Part shown: positions 1 to 12,146 of the stretch, one piece after another | Layout of the letters: each line of letters starts with the position of its first letter | How positions within the stretch are numbered: position 1 is the first letter of the stretch | Source: Enoplolaimus lenunculus | Lineage: Eukaryota > Nematoda > Enoplea > Enoplida > Thoracostomopsidae | Reading direction: 5' to 3' | Assembly (NCBI GenBank): GCA_030248215.1 | Contig: JASANG010000845.1 | Location: 62,001 to 126,000 of the forward strand | Length of the DNA stretch: 64,000 nucleotides | The notes under the pieces: generated by a model | Databases searched by the model: none | What the model saw: only the letters and a program-made list of their open reading frames with translations | Told to the model about the DNA's origin: nothing | Position numbers and translations under genes: made by a program

Positions 1-676
1 TTTCTCACGCCAACACTTACGCGAACACCGCTTGCTACTATTCGAAGCACCTTATCATCTTTACTTCGGGAAATTTCAAACACAAGGAATCCCAACATAT
101 TTCTGAAGTAAAAAGTAAGTTTTACCATGAGTGAAGCTATGTTCTCTCGAAATGTAAATCTGCTACACACTGGACGTATGGCCATTACTTAATAAAACGC
201 ATGTCAAACCTGCATCATAACGGAGATAAAATATAAATTTTCGTATTGCATACTCTTTTGTTGATATATCTCACCCACTGGGGCATCATAATAAATATTA
301 CAATGCTCACATTGATCTCGCTCAGGTAATCAAGTACTACATTTTGAGTATTAAAAATTAAACTGTAACTTGCGTCTTATTTGAGGAAGGTCACGTTCTC
401 ACCATTGAATTTGTATCTTGGCGTCCATAAAAAGTTTTTTTACGTTTCCCTTGACCATTTGGCGAAGCGAAGGGGGCCCACACAGGCTATGGCTCCGCAA
501 TAACGATTAAAACCAAAATTTTTGTATTAAGATTTAGTACAAAAATTGCGTTTAGCTTTTCGTTCGCTTCGCTCGTGAACTTTTTGCACTAATATATTGC
601 GCAAGCCTTCCTGTCACAAATTTAAGGATCTGCAACCGCTCTGCAATATTTTATGGATTAACAGAAATCGCCAAAA

Positions 677-740
677 AGTTATTATTATTACTATTATTAT
701 TATTACTATTATTATTATTATTATTATTTATTATAATAAT
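677..740. repeat. (ATT)n microsatellite
   Basis: Interrupted run of TTA/ATT trinucleotides, with occasional C replacing T. Read on the minus strand it gives a run of asparagines, which is not a real protein. Confidence 0.9.
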
Positions 741-1074
741 GGTTTTAGGACTTAACATTGTTAATTTCATTTTCTTTAAACAGTAATTTTTTTTAAAATC
801 TGCCATGTTTTTTAGTTTTTCTGAAGTGTTACAAAGTCGATGATGCTCCTCCAACTTGGAAGGGTAAATTTACTCAGAATCTGAAAATGAATTTCCAGAT
901 AGGCTATTTTGAAAAATGAATTAAATGCAACACATAGAAAGTCTAGTGTTCGCCAGAAAAACATGGTCAAAACTGAACAAATTTTTCAACTGAGGCATAC
1001 CACGACAATTTTAACAGCTTTACCTACCCACATGGGGAGTTCTCTCTTTATTTTTACGAAGTTACTCAGACTCG

Positions 1075-1193
1075 AGCGTCACGCTTCAGTAGTTGAGCGG
1101 TCAAAGTAAACGCCCCCATCCGAGAGTCATGGCGTTCGTAATTTAGCTTGAACATGTGAGATGAAATAGAAAATATTCGTGTAGGAAATGGTT
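1075..1193 (+). repeat. Degraded copy of the TTAA-flanked tRNA-like MITE
   Basis: The segment runs from CTCGAGCGTCACGCTTCAG through TAGTTGAGCGGT (A-box-like) to AGAAAATATTCGTG and ends at GGTTAAC. It parallels the right two thirds of the near-identical pair at 13.58-14.15 kb (shared CTCGAGCGTCA, TAGCTGAGTGG, GAAAATATTCATGTGAGAAAGGGTTAA), but with many substitutions. The left end is not recognisable. Confidence 0.55.
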
Positions 1194-1685
1194 AACGCGA
1201 AATTCTGGTAGCTTTGACACTGTACATATTGTAAAATTTATTATAAATCAATGTTTCTCATCATCATAGCAATATTTCTTCAATTAAGTTGTGACAGGTG
1301 GCTATTTTATAGAAAATAGTAGGATATTTTGTTTTTTTTTAATTTTAGCCAGATCTTCATGGAAAATATGCTATTACTGAAAAATGAGTGGCGTATTCGA
1401 AGTAACGCGAAACAGGGTTTTAACCAGTTTATCTTGTGACGTGTCAATTAGATTAATTGACATTGTTTCTTAAAACGATCTAAGCATCAAATAATTCGTT
1501 TCGAAAGGTTACTAACATACAGATCATTTTTATTTGTCAAAAAACATGGGCCATGTTAATTATCGGGGCCTGCACAATGGGTGGCAGAAAGACGAGGGAA
1601 TTTGAGACCGGTAGTGCGAACTCGACCTTAGGCTTAGCCTTATACGCTTATGGGCTTATGCTTAGGCTTTCGGTTGGCCGGCTTA

Positions 1686-2204
1686 CTGTAGTAACTCGAA
1701 TAAGAGGGGACAGATATTTATTTTGCCTCTACCGAGGGCTTTCCCTTGTTATTTTACGGACTGTTCTTTAATTTTAAACCGTCCTCCGCAACCATTCGCT
1801 ACTGATATATTTTTCGTCTTGCAACTATCCGCCGATTTAAACGTTTATTTGTCTTCTATAAAAAGCACGAGCGATAATGTGGAGTTCACGTTATAACTGG
1901 GGCAGCGAGGGACATGCTTTGTCCCATGTTGATTCTACATATATTATAAAATTGATCAAGCATATATAGGCTTAACAGACATCAGAACATAATTCCACAA
2001 TGATGTACAATTCAAAGTTTGGAACTCAACTTTATTTGGTTCTGGAGTCTCTAGAACTACAAATAGGGATAATTGACGTATATGGACTCTAATTAGGGTT
2101 TCAGGGCTCTATCTGCTTACGGACTCCTTACGAACTCCTATTGATTGGGACTCGAAGATGGAGACCCGCCCCCATATTACCCCCTCTTATTCGGGTCACT
2201 ACAG
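1686..2204. mobile_element. TA-flanked MITE, long variant (family T)
   Basis: Left end CTGTAGTAACTCGAATAAG and right end CTTATTCGGGTCACTACAG are inverted repeats. TA dinucleotides flank both sides (1684-1685 and 2205-2206), the target-site signature of Tc1/mariner/pogo elements. It has no coding capacity. It is about 519 bp against about 430 bp for the others, with extra unrelated sequence in the middle (about 1880-2000). Inner landmarks shared with the family are CGAGCGATAATG, GGACTCTAATTAGGGTTT and CTATTGATTGGGACTC. Confidence 0.8.
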
Positions 2205-2206
2205 TA

Positions 2207-3697
2207 AACTCCGAAATGTACTATTCTCAGACAATGGCTGGGTTTCTGAAACCATTCTTAGTATAACTTTATGCTTAATTAGTATTTGCTAATTTCTGAA
2301 AGCATAAAGTTTAGATCTAAGTAAATACTTGCGCAAGATTTTGAGAGACCCAGTCAATGTTTTGTTATCCAAACAAGCTTCAAAACAGATCGCGTACGAG
2401 CTTATTATTTAAAACCTTGGTCAACGTATAGAACAGGGCTGTAATAGTAGTAGTATAAGCGTATTATTAAGCCTAAGCGTAAGCCTATTAAATCTAAAGC
2501 GTAAGAATGAGCTAGTACCTCAGTCTAAGCTTAAGCCAAAGCAAAAATATCATTCTAAAGCTTAACTTCGCTCTCGATCTTTACGTGGGCTAAAACTTAA
2601 CACACCCTGAGCGGAAATTTAAATTTTTGAAAAAACGCACTTGTATGTCTTTCGAAGAACTTGGATGCATTTTAATATTTAGCGTTAAATTAATCAAAGT
2701 TAATCCTTGATTACTGTGTTTCAAAAGCTATTAATTACGAAATATTCAATTTAAATATTACCCTACGAAATGATACAAAAATGGGTTTTGCAAGCTTGCA
2801 TAGCTTGCAAAAACATTGCTTCACCTCTAAGGATTGCACTATGCTTTACTGTGCCACACGTTGCCGCCCAGTGCCAGACGCCCCCACACGCTACTGTACG
2901 TCGCTCTGCACGCGGCGATTTTTAATAAAAAATCTTACAGTGCCTAGCGCCGGCGTAAGGCGGGGCGCGGTGAGTATTATAGCGCAACCTTAGAAGCTAG
3001 GTTGTTTTTTTCTTGTTCCTCGAAGTTTTAGGAGATATACGAAATATTTCCCTTTAAATTTGGTTTTAATACTGGTACCTACAAATGATGCTGAACCCAG
3101 CAGCATGTACCTTCCTGTACCAGGCAAACTGTGAATTCAAACAAAAGAAAAAGTTTACCAAAGCAATATGCAGCCTTTGAATTGGTGTTTTAAGACGTGA
3201 GAAAATCCATGAATAATAATCGAATGCTTTAGGTAATATAGCTTTTACTAAATTAGATAATTGTACTAAACTCTCTGAATTGTTAATAGCTCTTTTTTAT
3301 CAAGTATCGCACACGCAAATTCCGATAATTCGAGGTCAACACCTAAAAACGAACAAAAAATCGCCGATCCTCCAAGTAGAATTTTGAAATCGTTATCAGT
3401 TGTTTATTAACGAAACTTTTTCCTATGAGACACAAAAAGAATTTGTAGTGGAGTTCACTTTAAGTCATTGACCCTGCTCATCGGAATAAGCCCCTACTTT
3501 AAACTAAAATGCTGTATTGAACCTGGGACAGTTGAAAGTGTTTCTTAAACAAACCAATTAAATTTTAATGCTGCTCTAGATTTTTCACACGATGCTACTT
3601 TAGATTCCGCTTCTAGCAGGTTTGTTTGGGAAATATTTGGCGTCGTGCCAAACGTCTTTAAATTTGGCTAAAATTTATAAACACATACAGGGTATCC
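2207..3697. other. Gene-free stretch with TAAGCC-rich repeat
   Basis: No gene is supported. At about 2430-2610 there is a cluster of degenerate TAAGCC/AAGCCT hexamers (TTAAGCCTAAGCGTAAGCC). A more GC-rich patch at 2860-2990 (GCCGCCCAGTGCCAGACG) is short and has no recognisable product. Confidence 0.5.
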
Positions 3698-4470
3698 AAT
3701 GGCGGATCCAGGATCTCACAATGAGGGGGGCAAAATTTCATAGGTATTAATAAAATTATTTTTTAACCACACACAAACCAAGACTATTGCTACAAAATTG
3801 ACTTCTTTACGTTGGTTCAAGAGATGAATCGCTAATAAAACTAACGCATCAACGCGATTTAGACGCCATTCATATGCTTAGGTTTAGACTCAGGCTTAGA
3901 ATTACGCTTAGGATTATGTGATTAGATTTACCCATAGGCTTTAGAACGCTGCTGGATGACAAGTTGTCGGGCGACGCATTGTCGTAGATTCCACAATTAG
4001 ACAGTAACTGGAGTTTTACTTGTAACTCATCAGCCGCATGCAAGTTTTCATATTTGAGACCTACTTTCCTGCTGGATTTGAACGTGGACTCTTAGTTCCC
4101 GAGCGTTTACCATCATCTGTCTAACAATAAGCTCTTGACCTTCAAGTACAATGGGCTAGACGTAATCAGGAGGATGCTGGGAGGCACCACCTTACCCCCT
4201 GAGACTGTGTTTGCCCGCTCTGAGATAACTGAGCACTGAAATTCAGAAACGATAATTTCAAGTAACCATTTTCAGCGTTCCGCTAGACACATGCCGATAT
4301 TCAGGATTTAAACTGCTGTTGCCCCCCACCAGAGATCAAAGCCGAAATGTAGTATTTCAGATTAGGCTCCAAAAAATTGTGTTTGGCTTCTGACTCGATT
4401 ACCTCACGAGCTTTTGTGACTACGATATAACTTGTGGAACACCGCCAAAAATCCTGGATCCTCCGCCACC
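3698..4470. mobile_element. CAGTGGCGGATCC-family non-autonomous element (family S), long copy
   Basis: Left end CAATGGCGGATCCAGGATC and right end ATCCTGGATCCTCCGCCACC are inverted repeats. The interior matches the copy at 44183-44937: AATTTCATAGGTATTAATA, ACCACACACAAACCA and ACTAACGCATCAACGCG appear there inverted. It has no coding capacity. A worn GACAAGTTGTCGGGCGACG block (3958-3990) and a TTAGGCTTAG cluster (3880-3945) lie inside. The ends are of hAT type, but a clean 8-bp duplication is not visible. Confidence 0.65.
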
Positions 4471-5057
4471 GAATTTCACTAATGGCTTCTCGATCGCAAT
4501 GTATCTTCTTGTTTTGCCTGCACCATTATGCAGTAGCGGATCGACAAATCTCTGATATCGTAGCTCGTTCGATATAACGGTGACAAAAGCTCACAAACGA
4601 GGCATTCAAGAAATCAAACCAATTTTTGCATATATATTTTAACTCAAATATATATTTTAGTTTTAATGCCTATTCCAGTGGCTTAGCTTTAGATGGTGAA
4701 CCCGTTTGAAAATATATGCTGGCTGTGCTGTTTATGTCTGAAAGTGTAACACCAATTAAAATAGCTCAAATTTACCGTCTACACCTGCCAAGGCAACAAG
4801 CCTCACGATTTGGCAAAGTATCAACGTCAGAATTATATACTTCAAGAATGAAACCTATCTTGATTTGATCATTCTTTTTGATTTGATTATTCTTTTAACA
4901 GGAAAGAAATGTTCCGTTTAGTCTGTAAATATTTCTATTTATTTGCGTGATACTGTGATTGGTTGAATTTTCATAAAATGAAACAAAACAACAGTTAATT
5001 CGTCGGACAATGAAACCAACTGGTCTGTTTCGTTTCAGAAGCAAACCAGTTGCGCAG
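4471..5057. other. No feature seen
   Basis: AT-rich sequence without a supportable gene, repeat end or RNA feature. Confidence 0.5.
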
Positions 5058-5488
5058 CTGTAATGACCCAAATACGAAGGGGAAGGCTGATATTCAGTTC
5101 GCCTCCAGAGCGTACTACCTCTGTTAGGTTTCGGACTCTTGTTTTTTAATCCAGTTACAGTTTGGACCGCATAGCTTTGCTTCGGTTAATGTTCAATACG
5201 TTAGGTATATACATTTAAGACATGATTACCGTGCTATAAATATTAGCTGCGTTATGTATAACTTTGATGAACGAATCAAAGTCTCTATTGAATTTAATTT
5301 GGTCCTGAAAACATATACACATACAGGATGAAATTATGTAATTGACGTTCATAGACTCATTAGTAATTATGGACTCTATCAAAATTACGGACTCTAATTT
5401 AGGAAAACAGATTACATTGATTCTGACTCAAAATATAGACGCCGGACTCTTATTACCTACCATATATACTCTTAAGCGCGTCATTACC
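5058..5488. mobile_element. Old, degraded family T MITE
   Basis: Begins CTGTAATGACCCAAATACGA, a worn form of the family T end. Family landmarks follow in order: GGCTGATATTCAG, CGGACTCTTGTT, TTGAATTTAATTTGG, AATTGACGTTCATAGACTC and GGACTCTAATTTAGG, closing near GCGTCATTAC. The divergence from the others marks it as one of the oldest copies. Confidence 0.6.
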
Positions 5489-5887
5489 TAATTTAGATAC
5501 TAACATTACGTTATGTGTCTCGGTCGCGAGGTCTTTCACAGTTCTTGTTCAGAAGTTTTGCATGCAGTGCTATTCAGATGCAGGTGTAAACGGTAGATTT
5601 TCAAAACATGTGAGTGCAATTGAAATACTGCCTTACTCTGGTGCCTTAAAATATGGCGTATAAGCCCCCAACAGGCGAATTCAAACCTAATATAAACTTT
5701 GTATTAAGATTTAGTACTACATACAAAATAACAGCCTACAGCTCAGAAATTCGTGTTGATATGGTTAAAAGATAAATGCCTTGTACTCAACAAATTACTG
5801 TTTCCAATTTATAAGACATAAATGTCTTCCTTTCAAGAATCGGTTAACTTTATATTCAAGGATTATTGTCTGATATTAATGTACGTT

Positions 5888-6162
5888 ATTTGGCTGAACT
5901 TTAGTCCCCAATTTTGGAGTAGGTTTCTCTGGCAATCTTTGGCTTGTATTTTAGACGTATTTGCCTTATTTTACAAAATATTTGTTCATGAAACATAGTC
6001 TTAATTTTCAGACATTTACGTCTAAAAATTCAGACAGATATTTCTGAAAAATTTTAGAAACAATAGTCTGGAATTCAAGACATATATCTGGAGTGCGTGT
6101 TAGTACATTATTGTCTTATATTTCAGACAATATTTCTTAAATATAAAACAATTTATTTTATG
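5888..6162 (+). repeat. Dispersed repeat of about 275 bp (family F), copy 1
   Basis: Matches a second copy at 59850-60178 in the same order: GAACTTTAGTC / GAGCTTTAGCC, TTTGTTCATGAAACATAG, TTTCAGACATTTACGTC, CAGATATTTCTGAAAAA, TTCAAGACATATATCTGGAG, TTATATTTCAGACAATATTT and AAAACAATTTATTTTATG. It is rich in small inverted motifs (TTTCAGA/TCTGAAA). No coding capacity and no clear terminal repeats. Confidence 0.75.
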
Positions 6163-7200
6163 CGCATATACAATGGCGTTCTGTTTCTTTAATGCTTATT
6201 TTTCAGAACAGACAAACATACTCTAAAAGTTGTAGTTTTGTGAGAGAATTCGTACAAAAAGCTTAAAGATTGATCCAAACTATTATTCATATTGTATTCA
6301 AGACGCTCGTGGTTCTGACTTTTCGTTCGCTTTGCTGGCAATATTTCGTACAAGTTGTGCTCATGCGGTTGCCAAATATATAGGCTCGGTTCATTTATTG
6401 AACTGATCATATATAAATCGATTTTGGGAGGTTGATCTCGGAGTTAACGCTGTACTAGGCCTACCTCCTTTCCTCAACTAAAAGATTCCGCAAGTTTGGG
6501 TTTCCCTATACTAAAATACACTTAAATTGCAAAATAATTATTGGACAAAGTTTGGCAACCTTCCATTTTAACAGTGGAGGTAAAAAATTTAAAAATTTAC
6601 TGAAAAGTTTAAACGAGACTTTGGTAAAACGGTTCCGCGGAGATAATTTCATATTTCCTACACAATACCACAAACGCTACCCAAACTATATAAAAGCCAA
6701 CCGCTTAAAGAGGTTACCGCACCAGAATTTAACCAGTACCAAAACTTTGCCTACTTTATAATTTAATTTTCGCTAAATTTCAAAACGACTCTAAAATGGT
6801 GTGTCGCTGAAAAAAGGTTGCGTCAGTACAAAGCTGGTACAGTAACTTCTTGTTTATAGGTTTAGACATGGCAACCTAAATATTGCAAAGTTAAAATTGT
6901 ATTTCAGGTTCGTTTCGCAGTTGACCGTTATTTTTTCCGCTGTGGTGTAATTCTTAGAAACAAGATTTGCCAGAGAAGTCGCATTCAAAATTGGGAGTTA
7001 AGGTCATTTAATTTTTCAAAAACGGAACTCTTACCTGCAACATAGTTTAAACATAAAAAATTGAAAATTTTTAGTATTTCAATACCAAAACAGAAAACGT
7101 AAAAAATAATATATGCCTTCCTGGCTATATTCAGGGATACGCGTATATGGTTAGTGAGTTTCCGAACAGAACAATCTATTTTTTGAGCTCATGTAAACAA
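6163..7200. other. No gene seen
   Basis: AT-rich sequence with a few short chance frames. A TTTTCGTTCGCTTTGCTGG block near 6318 resembles the GCGAAGCGAGCGA repeat, but too little is left to place ends. Confidence 0.5.
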
Positions 7201-7202
7201 CA

Positions 7203-7385
7203 GGGGCCTGTCTACTTTGCATAGGTATAGACCAGGTCTAAGTCTAAGCTGAACTTAAGCCTTCGTCAAATATAAGCCTTATAAGCCTAAGCTTAATCCT
7301 AAGCGAAAAGTTTTTCAGTATTTAAGTCGACCAGTTAACCTGTTTGCTAATGGCCAAGCCTCTATTATTGACAGGGCCAACTATT
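7203..7385. repeat. TAAGCC-core repeat (family K)
   Basis: Starts GGGGCCTGTC and ends TTGACAGGGCC, an inverted pair around a core of degenerate hexamers (GACTTAGACCT-like, TTATAAGCCTAAGC). It matches the copy at 16680-16816, including CAGTATTTAAGT near the right end and GACAGGGCC at the end. Probably a small non-autonomous element whose core has expanded as a hexamer repeat. Confidence 0.5.
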
Positions 7386-7799
7386 AACCGTAAAATTCAG
7401 GAAGGATATTTGACAAAAAACGGTAGTTAAAATGGAACCAATTTTTTATTTAAATATCTATACGCAACATTAATATTTCTGGGGCAAACGATTTTCAGCT
7501 CCGCTTGGAAAGTATCTACTCTTTGGCTTGTGGTTTAAATTATATATGTTTTCAGTAATTTGATCATGTGCGACGCATATCTTGCATTATAAACTTATAT
7601 ATAATTTAAGAAAATTTCCATATACAAATAATATTAATAAATACGGCGCAAACTTGCTTCCTGGCGTAGTTGATTGCTAATTATAGTCCGCTGCACCAAA
7701 CGAAAATAACGCTTAAAAGATTTTGCAATATAATTTATTCTAGTCACGCTACGCATTGTTTTAAGTTTCATGATGCTTGAAAAAGTATTAATATATATG

Positions 7800-7832
<33 letters not shown>

Positions 7833-10800
7833 GCGAAAAAATTAATGGAACTTAGGCCGGTCTCTAAATAAAAAATCATGACTACGAGAGGACTCCGCCT
7901 TCTACACCGACAATATTGCCTCCGCCGCAAATGGTTTTCGAAACCATTGTAACATTTGTAAGGTAGAAAATGTTAATTTGCCCCAGCAAAAAATTTTGAA
8001 CCAAGTCGAGTACTTTAGCCAATAACAATTCAGCAATTCCCTGTTATACGAAGATTTCATTCTGCTGTGGATTTGCTGAGCATAAAATGTGAACTCATTA
8101 CATGTAGCCACAATCATCCGGCAACTCTGAGGCGAACCAAAGCGAGGGCAAGTTCAAATCGATAAACATACCCTAACAACGGACGCAAGATTGCATCGTT
8201 TTAAAGAATTTCGCAGGTTTATAGCAAGGTTACCAATTCCCGATTTTCAACGTTATCCCTCTGTGAATGATTTTGCTCTCAGATCCAGCTTCCCCTGGGC
8301 GAAATTCTTCAATCTGTCACTGTGAGATAAGCTTTGTAACGATGCTTAACGCCGGCTCTGCGATGTTTGTTAATATTTTCAAAGCGGAACTTTGTCATTA
8401 TGCACGAATAATTATAATCATAATTACAGTCGGTGCAGTGTTTCGAATAAACTTTAATCGCTTTCAGGCGCAATGCCAAAGAATTGAATGCATGATTTTT
8501 GATATTTTTAAATATTGTTTGAAAACACAACGCAATAGACGAAATCATGGAATGTAACCGATTATGTTTTGCAATTTCCATAATATCGTGCGTACACCAA
8601 GTGGCTTTTGAGGGGGCTGTGCACTGCACAAATTGCATTATAAACGCTTTATTCAGAGCATGAACGTTAGTTCCAGTCGCGGGCAATGTTTGATTTCATG
8701 TTCTGCGGTATGATGCGCAATAGACTTAGGCTTAGACTTCTACTTTAGGATTAGGCTCAGAAATCGGTTTAAGGTTTAAAATTGGACATCGGTTTAGGTT
8801 TAGGTTTCAGCTTAATACCACATTTTATTCAACACATGTTTTGTATGTCGCGCTGCGTATAGATTTCAAATAGTTTTCATTGCGTTTGCAACAATACAGC
8901 CAGGTAAAACTGTTGCATCTAATAGCAACTGATAAACATCGAAAAAGCTCGACTTAACAGATTTTAGTAGTTTCGCTATTTTAGGCAGATGTCCAAAGGT
9001 TGTTTAGTTAGCATGTACTATCTCAAATGAGCTTTACTAGATAATATATGTACGTTTTACGCAACATTTTGCAACAACTGTTTTAGTAATGGTTTTGCAG
9101 TTGCATTTAATCGCATTTTTAGCAATTATTTAAGATATACAATAATTGCTTTAGAGACGATGTGCAATTCCAGATTTAGGGGCTCATTACATTTAATTAT
9201 TCGTGCCAGTACCGGGCCTGCATACTCCGAATCGGTAAGTAAATCAGCCCAGAAATGATAGTGGGGCGTGCCCTAAATGGGCCGTGGCGAGCAGCGACTT
9301 TGGCCCGTCCATGGTACAGGGCGACGTATATGGGTCAAAGTTGGGACAAAAATTGGAAAATGATTTTATCTGAAGTTTCGAATTCCGTTACATACTTAAC
9401 TAACTGCTTTTTTATTAGGCAGGTATAGCACATCTTTTCTTGGAGTCCCATATAGAATGTCCCAAAGCTTATTAAGAGCGGCTTGAAAAAATCTCTCGTG
9501 GTGACGAAATGGATGTGATGTGAAATCGCAACATGCGACCCCTGATATTTTTTGGCCCTGCGGTTAGCAAGTTGACTTGAGCTGGCTATGAATATGGTCA
9601 AAGTAATAAACATGCGCCTCGTTTAAAAATAAATTTTAAATTTTGAGGTAAGTATGTTTTAATGTTTGACCCGCCACGGCGCGTAGGACAAACACTTACT
9701 CGATGAAAAAAGAATTTGTTAGAAGACCAACATAAGACAGTTTTGCTTGAAAAATGACAAAGTTTTACCACTACCTTACAAATTGTTATATTTTGTTTCA
9801 TTGTATGCAAAATCGTTTAAACCTGTAGCGCCTGAGACATTGCTATAGTTCCACAACTTAATCGGTAACAACAGTTGTGAGCTGTGAAACCACATGAGGA
9901 CGGTTCGAAAGTGATTTGTCAGTTGCAAATATGTTACCGCTTGGTAAGCCAACACCTAAAACTGTGTTAGTCGTTCGTTTTCAGCCCACCCACGGTTATT
10001 ATAAAAATGATTGTTTTAGTCCAATATCGCTAGGAGAATAGGTAGTTCCTGGCACGAAAGCAAACAACCTGACCATGCAAAAGAGACGCATCACCCCATC
10101 GTAATTTATAAAAAAGCCATCCATGCATAGATTGCAATTAAAACCCTCATATATATTTATATATTAAACATTATATATGTATATATATACTCCCTTTGAC
10201 TTACCAGATAAAAAGTTATATTCTCAGAATCTTTGGGTACATTTTGCGATTAGACAAGATTTAATTTCGGGAGGATGTTACACCATGCAGATATATTACG
10301 GAAAGCTTCAATGAACGAGAAAATTTTTTGACTTTTTAAAATACAGCAGGTTAATCTAAAGCCTGTAAAAGTGTCGATATTTATCCGTTTCTTGAGTATG
10401 TTTGTAAGGTACAAATATTCCCCATTTTTTGGTCATTTAGGTTCCCTTAATGTGTATATATGATATAAAATATGAACAACATAGTAATTATTATATATAT
10501 TATGTTGATATGTATACAGAACGCATCAGAGAAAATTATACATAATTATTTCTGGTCATTGCAAAAGTTAATAGGTTTATATATTGACGAATTTTTTTTA
10601 CTCAGCTTACCAGATAATTTATTCTTGTGAACACAAATTACAGGACAACTATTGCAAAATATGCCCAAATACCTGCTTTGATTGCAGTAAAGGATACAAT
10701 GTTATTGTTCTCATGACCCATCAAAAATAACAATAAAATACATTTTAAGTACCTACCTACTTACATCACACGTATCAAATAAGTGTGAGAATCAATGATT

Positions 10801-10880
10801 TTTGTATTAATACTTATTTTTCAATATTAGCTCTGGTTATGAAAATTGTCGGCCCTCCAGATTAAACTTAGCTTCATTTT
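7386..10880. other. Gene-free AT-rich stretch
   Basis: Holds a TA/TATATG microsatellite (about 7790-7835), a TTAGGCTTAG cluster at about 8725-8815, and otherwise no recognised feature. Overlapping frames of 96 codons (8267-8557, plus) and 125 codons (8309-8686, minus) resemble no family I know and show no intron or promoter signals, so I do not call them genes. Confidence 0.5.
7790..7835. repeat. (TA)n microsatellite
   Basis: Run of TA with GTATATATATG interruptions. It inflates an apparent frame on the minus strand (poly Ile-Tyr). Confidence 0.9.
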
Positions 10881-10885
10881 GCCGT

Positions 10886-11040
10886 ACCCGTAGCCAAGGG
10901 AAAGGGGAGTTCTGCCCGCTCCACCAGGCAAAGATGTTGGCTTCCATGGAAAATTTTCGACCTTGCTTGTAAACTCATTGAAAACGCTTGAATGCCCCTC
11001 CTCAAAAATATGGCAAAATGAGAGCTGGCTACGAACCTGC
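10886..11040. mobile_element. hAT-like MITE, family C (CAGGCCCGTAGCC)
   Basis: Left end ACCCGTAGCCAAGGGA, right end GAGCTGGCTACGAACCTG. The inner blocks AATTTTCGACCTTGCTTGTAA, CATTGAAAACGCTTGAATG and CCCCTCCTCAAAAAT are shared with every family C copy. It is non-coding and short. See the 31541 and 39730 copies for the 8-bp target duplications that define the family. Confidence 0.75.
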
Positions 11041-11983
11041 GTTTTGCCAGATTTTGAGTGATGTTATAAATTTGGTCGAAGCACACGCTACATGAGTACC
11101 AACCTAAAAATACTTTCCAACGAGAAGCATGCCGCGAAACGCTTCAAAAACGTAATTTTTGGTTCCAATGGAGTTTTTATGATGCACCCTGTGTCTCCAA
11201 GCCGGGCCCCATTTTACGCCACTAAACTCAAACCAGGGGTTTGTACGGGCACTAAGCACGGCTCTGCCCTGTATTCTTGGAAGGTTGGTTTTACTCGTTA
11301 TATATGTATATAGATTTATAGATATATTGTACATATAGATATATTATATATACATGTTGATAGATATATAGTATGTATGTATTTGTATGTATATATACAG
11401 ATTAACGCTGAGTTATAGTACATTTTTCAACGCAAAAATTGCAGCAATTTCGAACTGGCCCGCCTTACGATATAAGTATTTCATGAAATGAAACAGTAGA
11501 TATAGCGATTACATTTTTAATTCCAAATAATACTCTTGTATTTTCTGAATTGAAATTGAGATTAGTGAAAAATAACTCTGTAATCTGAACATATAAACAC
11601 AAAATCGGATGGAATATTTTACTTAACTCTATATTCAAGGTTTTTCCGGCACCGGCTTTGTTTGGCTGAAAATTTTGCTATGAATATCGTTCGCCTGTGA
11701 AGCGTGTTTTCTAGTTTTAAATAGCTGAAAAAATAGCGAAAATACAAAACACATTTCAAGGATCAGAAAATTCATGTTGAAAATCATGTGGATGTCAATT
11801 AACTCGTTGGTGCCTGACGTACCCAGTATATTAAAACGCCTTGCAATATTTAGGAATGTTTGTGGACCGATAGCTTCTTTCGCTATGAACAGCTGAAAAT
11901 GGAAGTAATTTTTAGCTAAGAAAACACATCGTGAAATTTTAATGGGCAATACGCAGAAAAATGTAATGCATGACACGTTCCGA
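11041..11983. other. No gene seen
   Basis: Contains TATATG/TATATA runs (about 11290-11400). Short frames on both strands show no recognisable domain. Confidence 0.5.
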
Positions 11984-12146
11984 GACCGTAGCCGCGGGGG
12001 ACAGGAGGGGCTAAGCCACAGTGAAAAGAATTTTGGCCTTCCAACCAAATTATCAACCTTGCTTGTGTATCATTGAAATTCCCTGTATGTTGCTCCTGAA
12101 ATTTTTTTAACCCCCTCCTCAGCATTATGCGCTAGATACGGGCCTG
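11984..12146. mobile_element. hAT-like MITE, family C
   Basis: Left end GACCGTAGCCGCGGGGG, right end GATACGGGCCTG. Middle landmarks are TCAACCTTGCTTGTGTATC, TGTTGCTCCTGAAATT and TTTTTAACCCCC. More worn than the 31.5-kb copy. Confidence 0.7.

Larger units (their letters stand above)
1..1685. other. Gene-free AT-rich stretch
   Basis: I see no supportable gene here. The stretch holds a fragment of a GCGAAGCGAGCGA-type repeat around 430-600 (TTCGTTCGCTTCGCTCG near 559), an ATT microsatellite at about 677-740, and a worn copy of the TTAA-flanked tRNA-like element at about 1075-1193. The short frames present are chance frames; the one at 651-854 (minus) is just the microsatellite read as poly-Asn. 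Confidence 0.6.

Noticed and set aside
651-854. Minus-strand frame ending in a poly-Asn run
   Set aside because: It is an ATT microsatellite read in frame; the rest has no domain.
2455-2600. Internal telomere tract
   Set aside because: TAAGCC hexamers are too degenerate and short, recur at many scattered sites, and some lie within transposon-like units.
8309-8686. 125-codon minus-strand frame
   Set aside because: No recognisable domain, opposed by another frame on the plus strand, no promoter or splice evidence.
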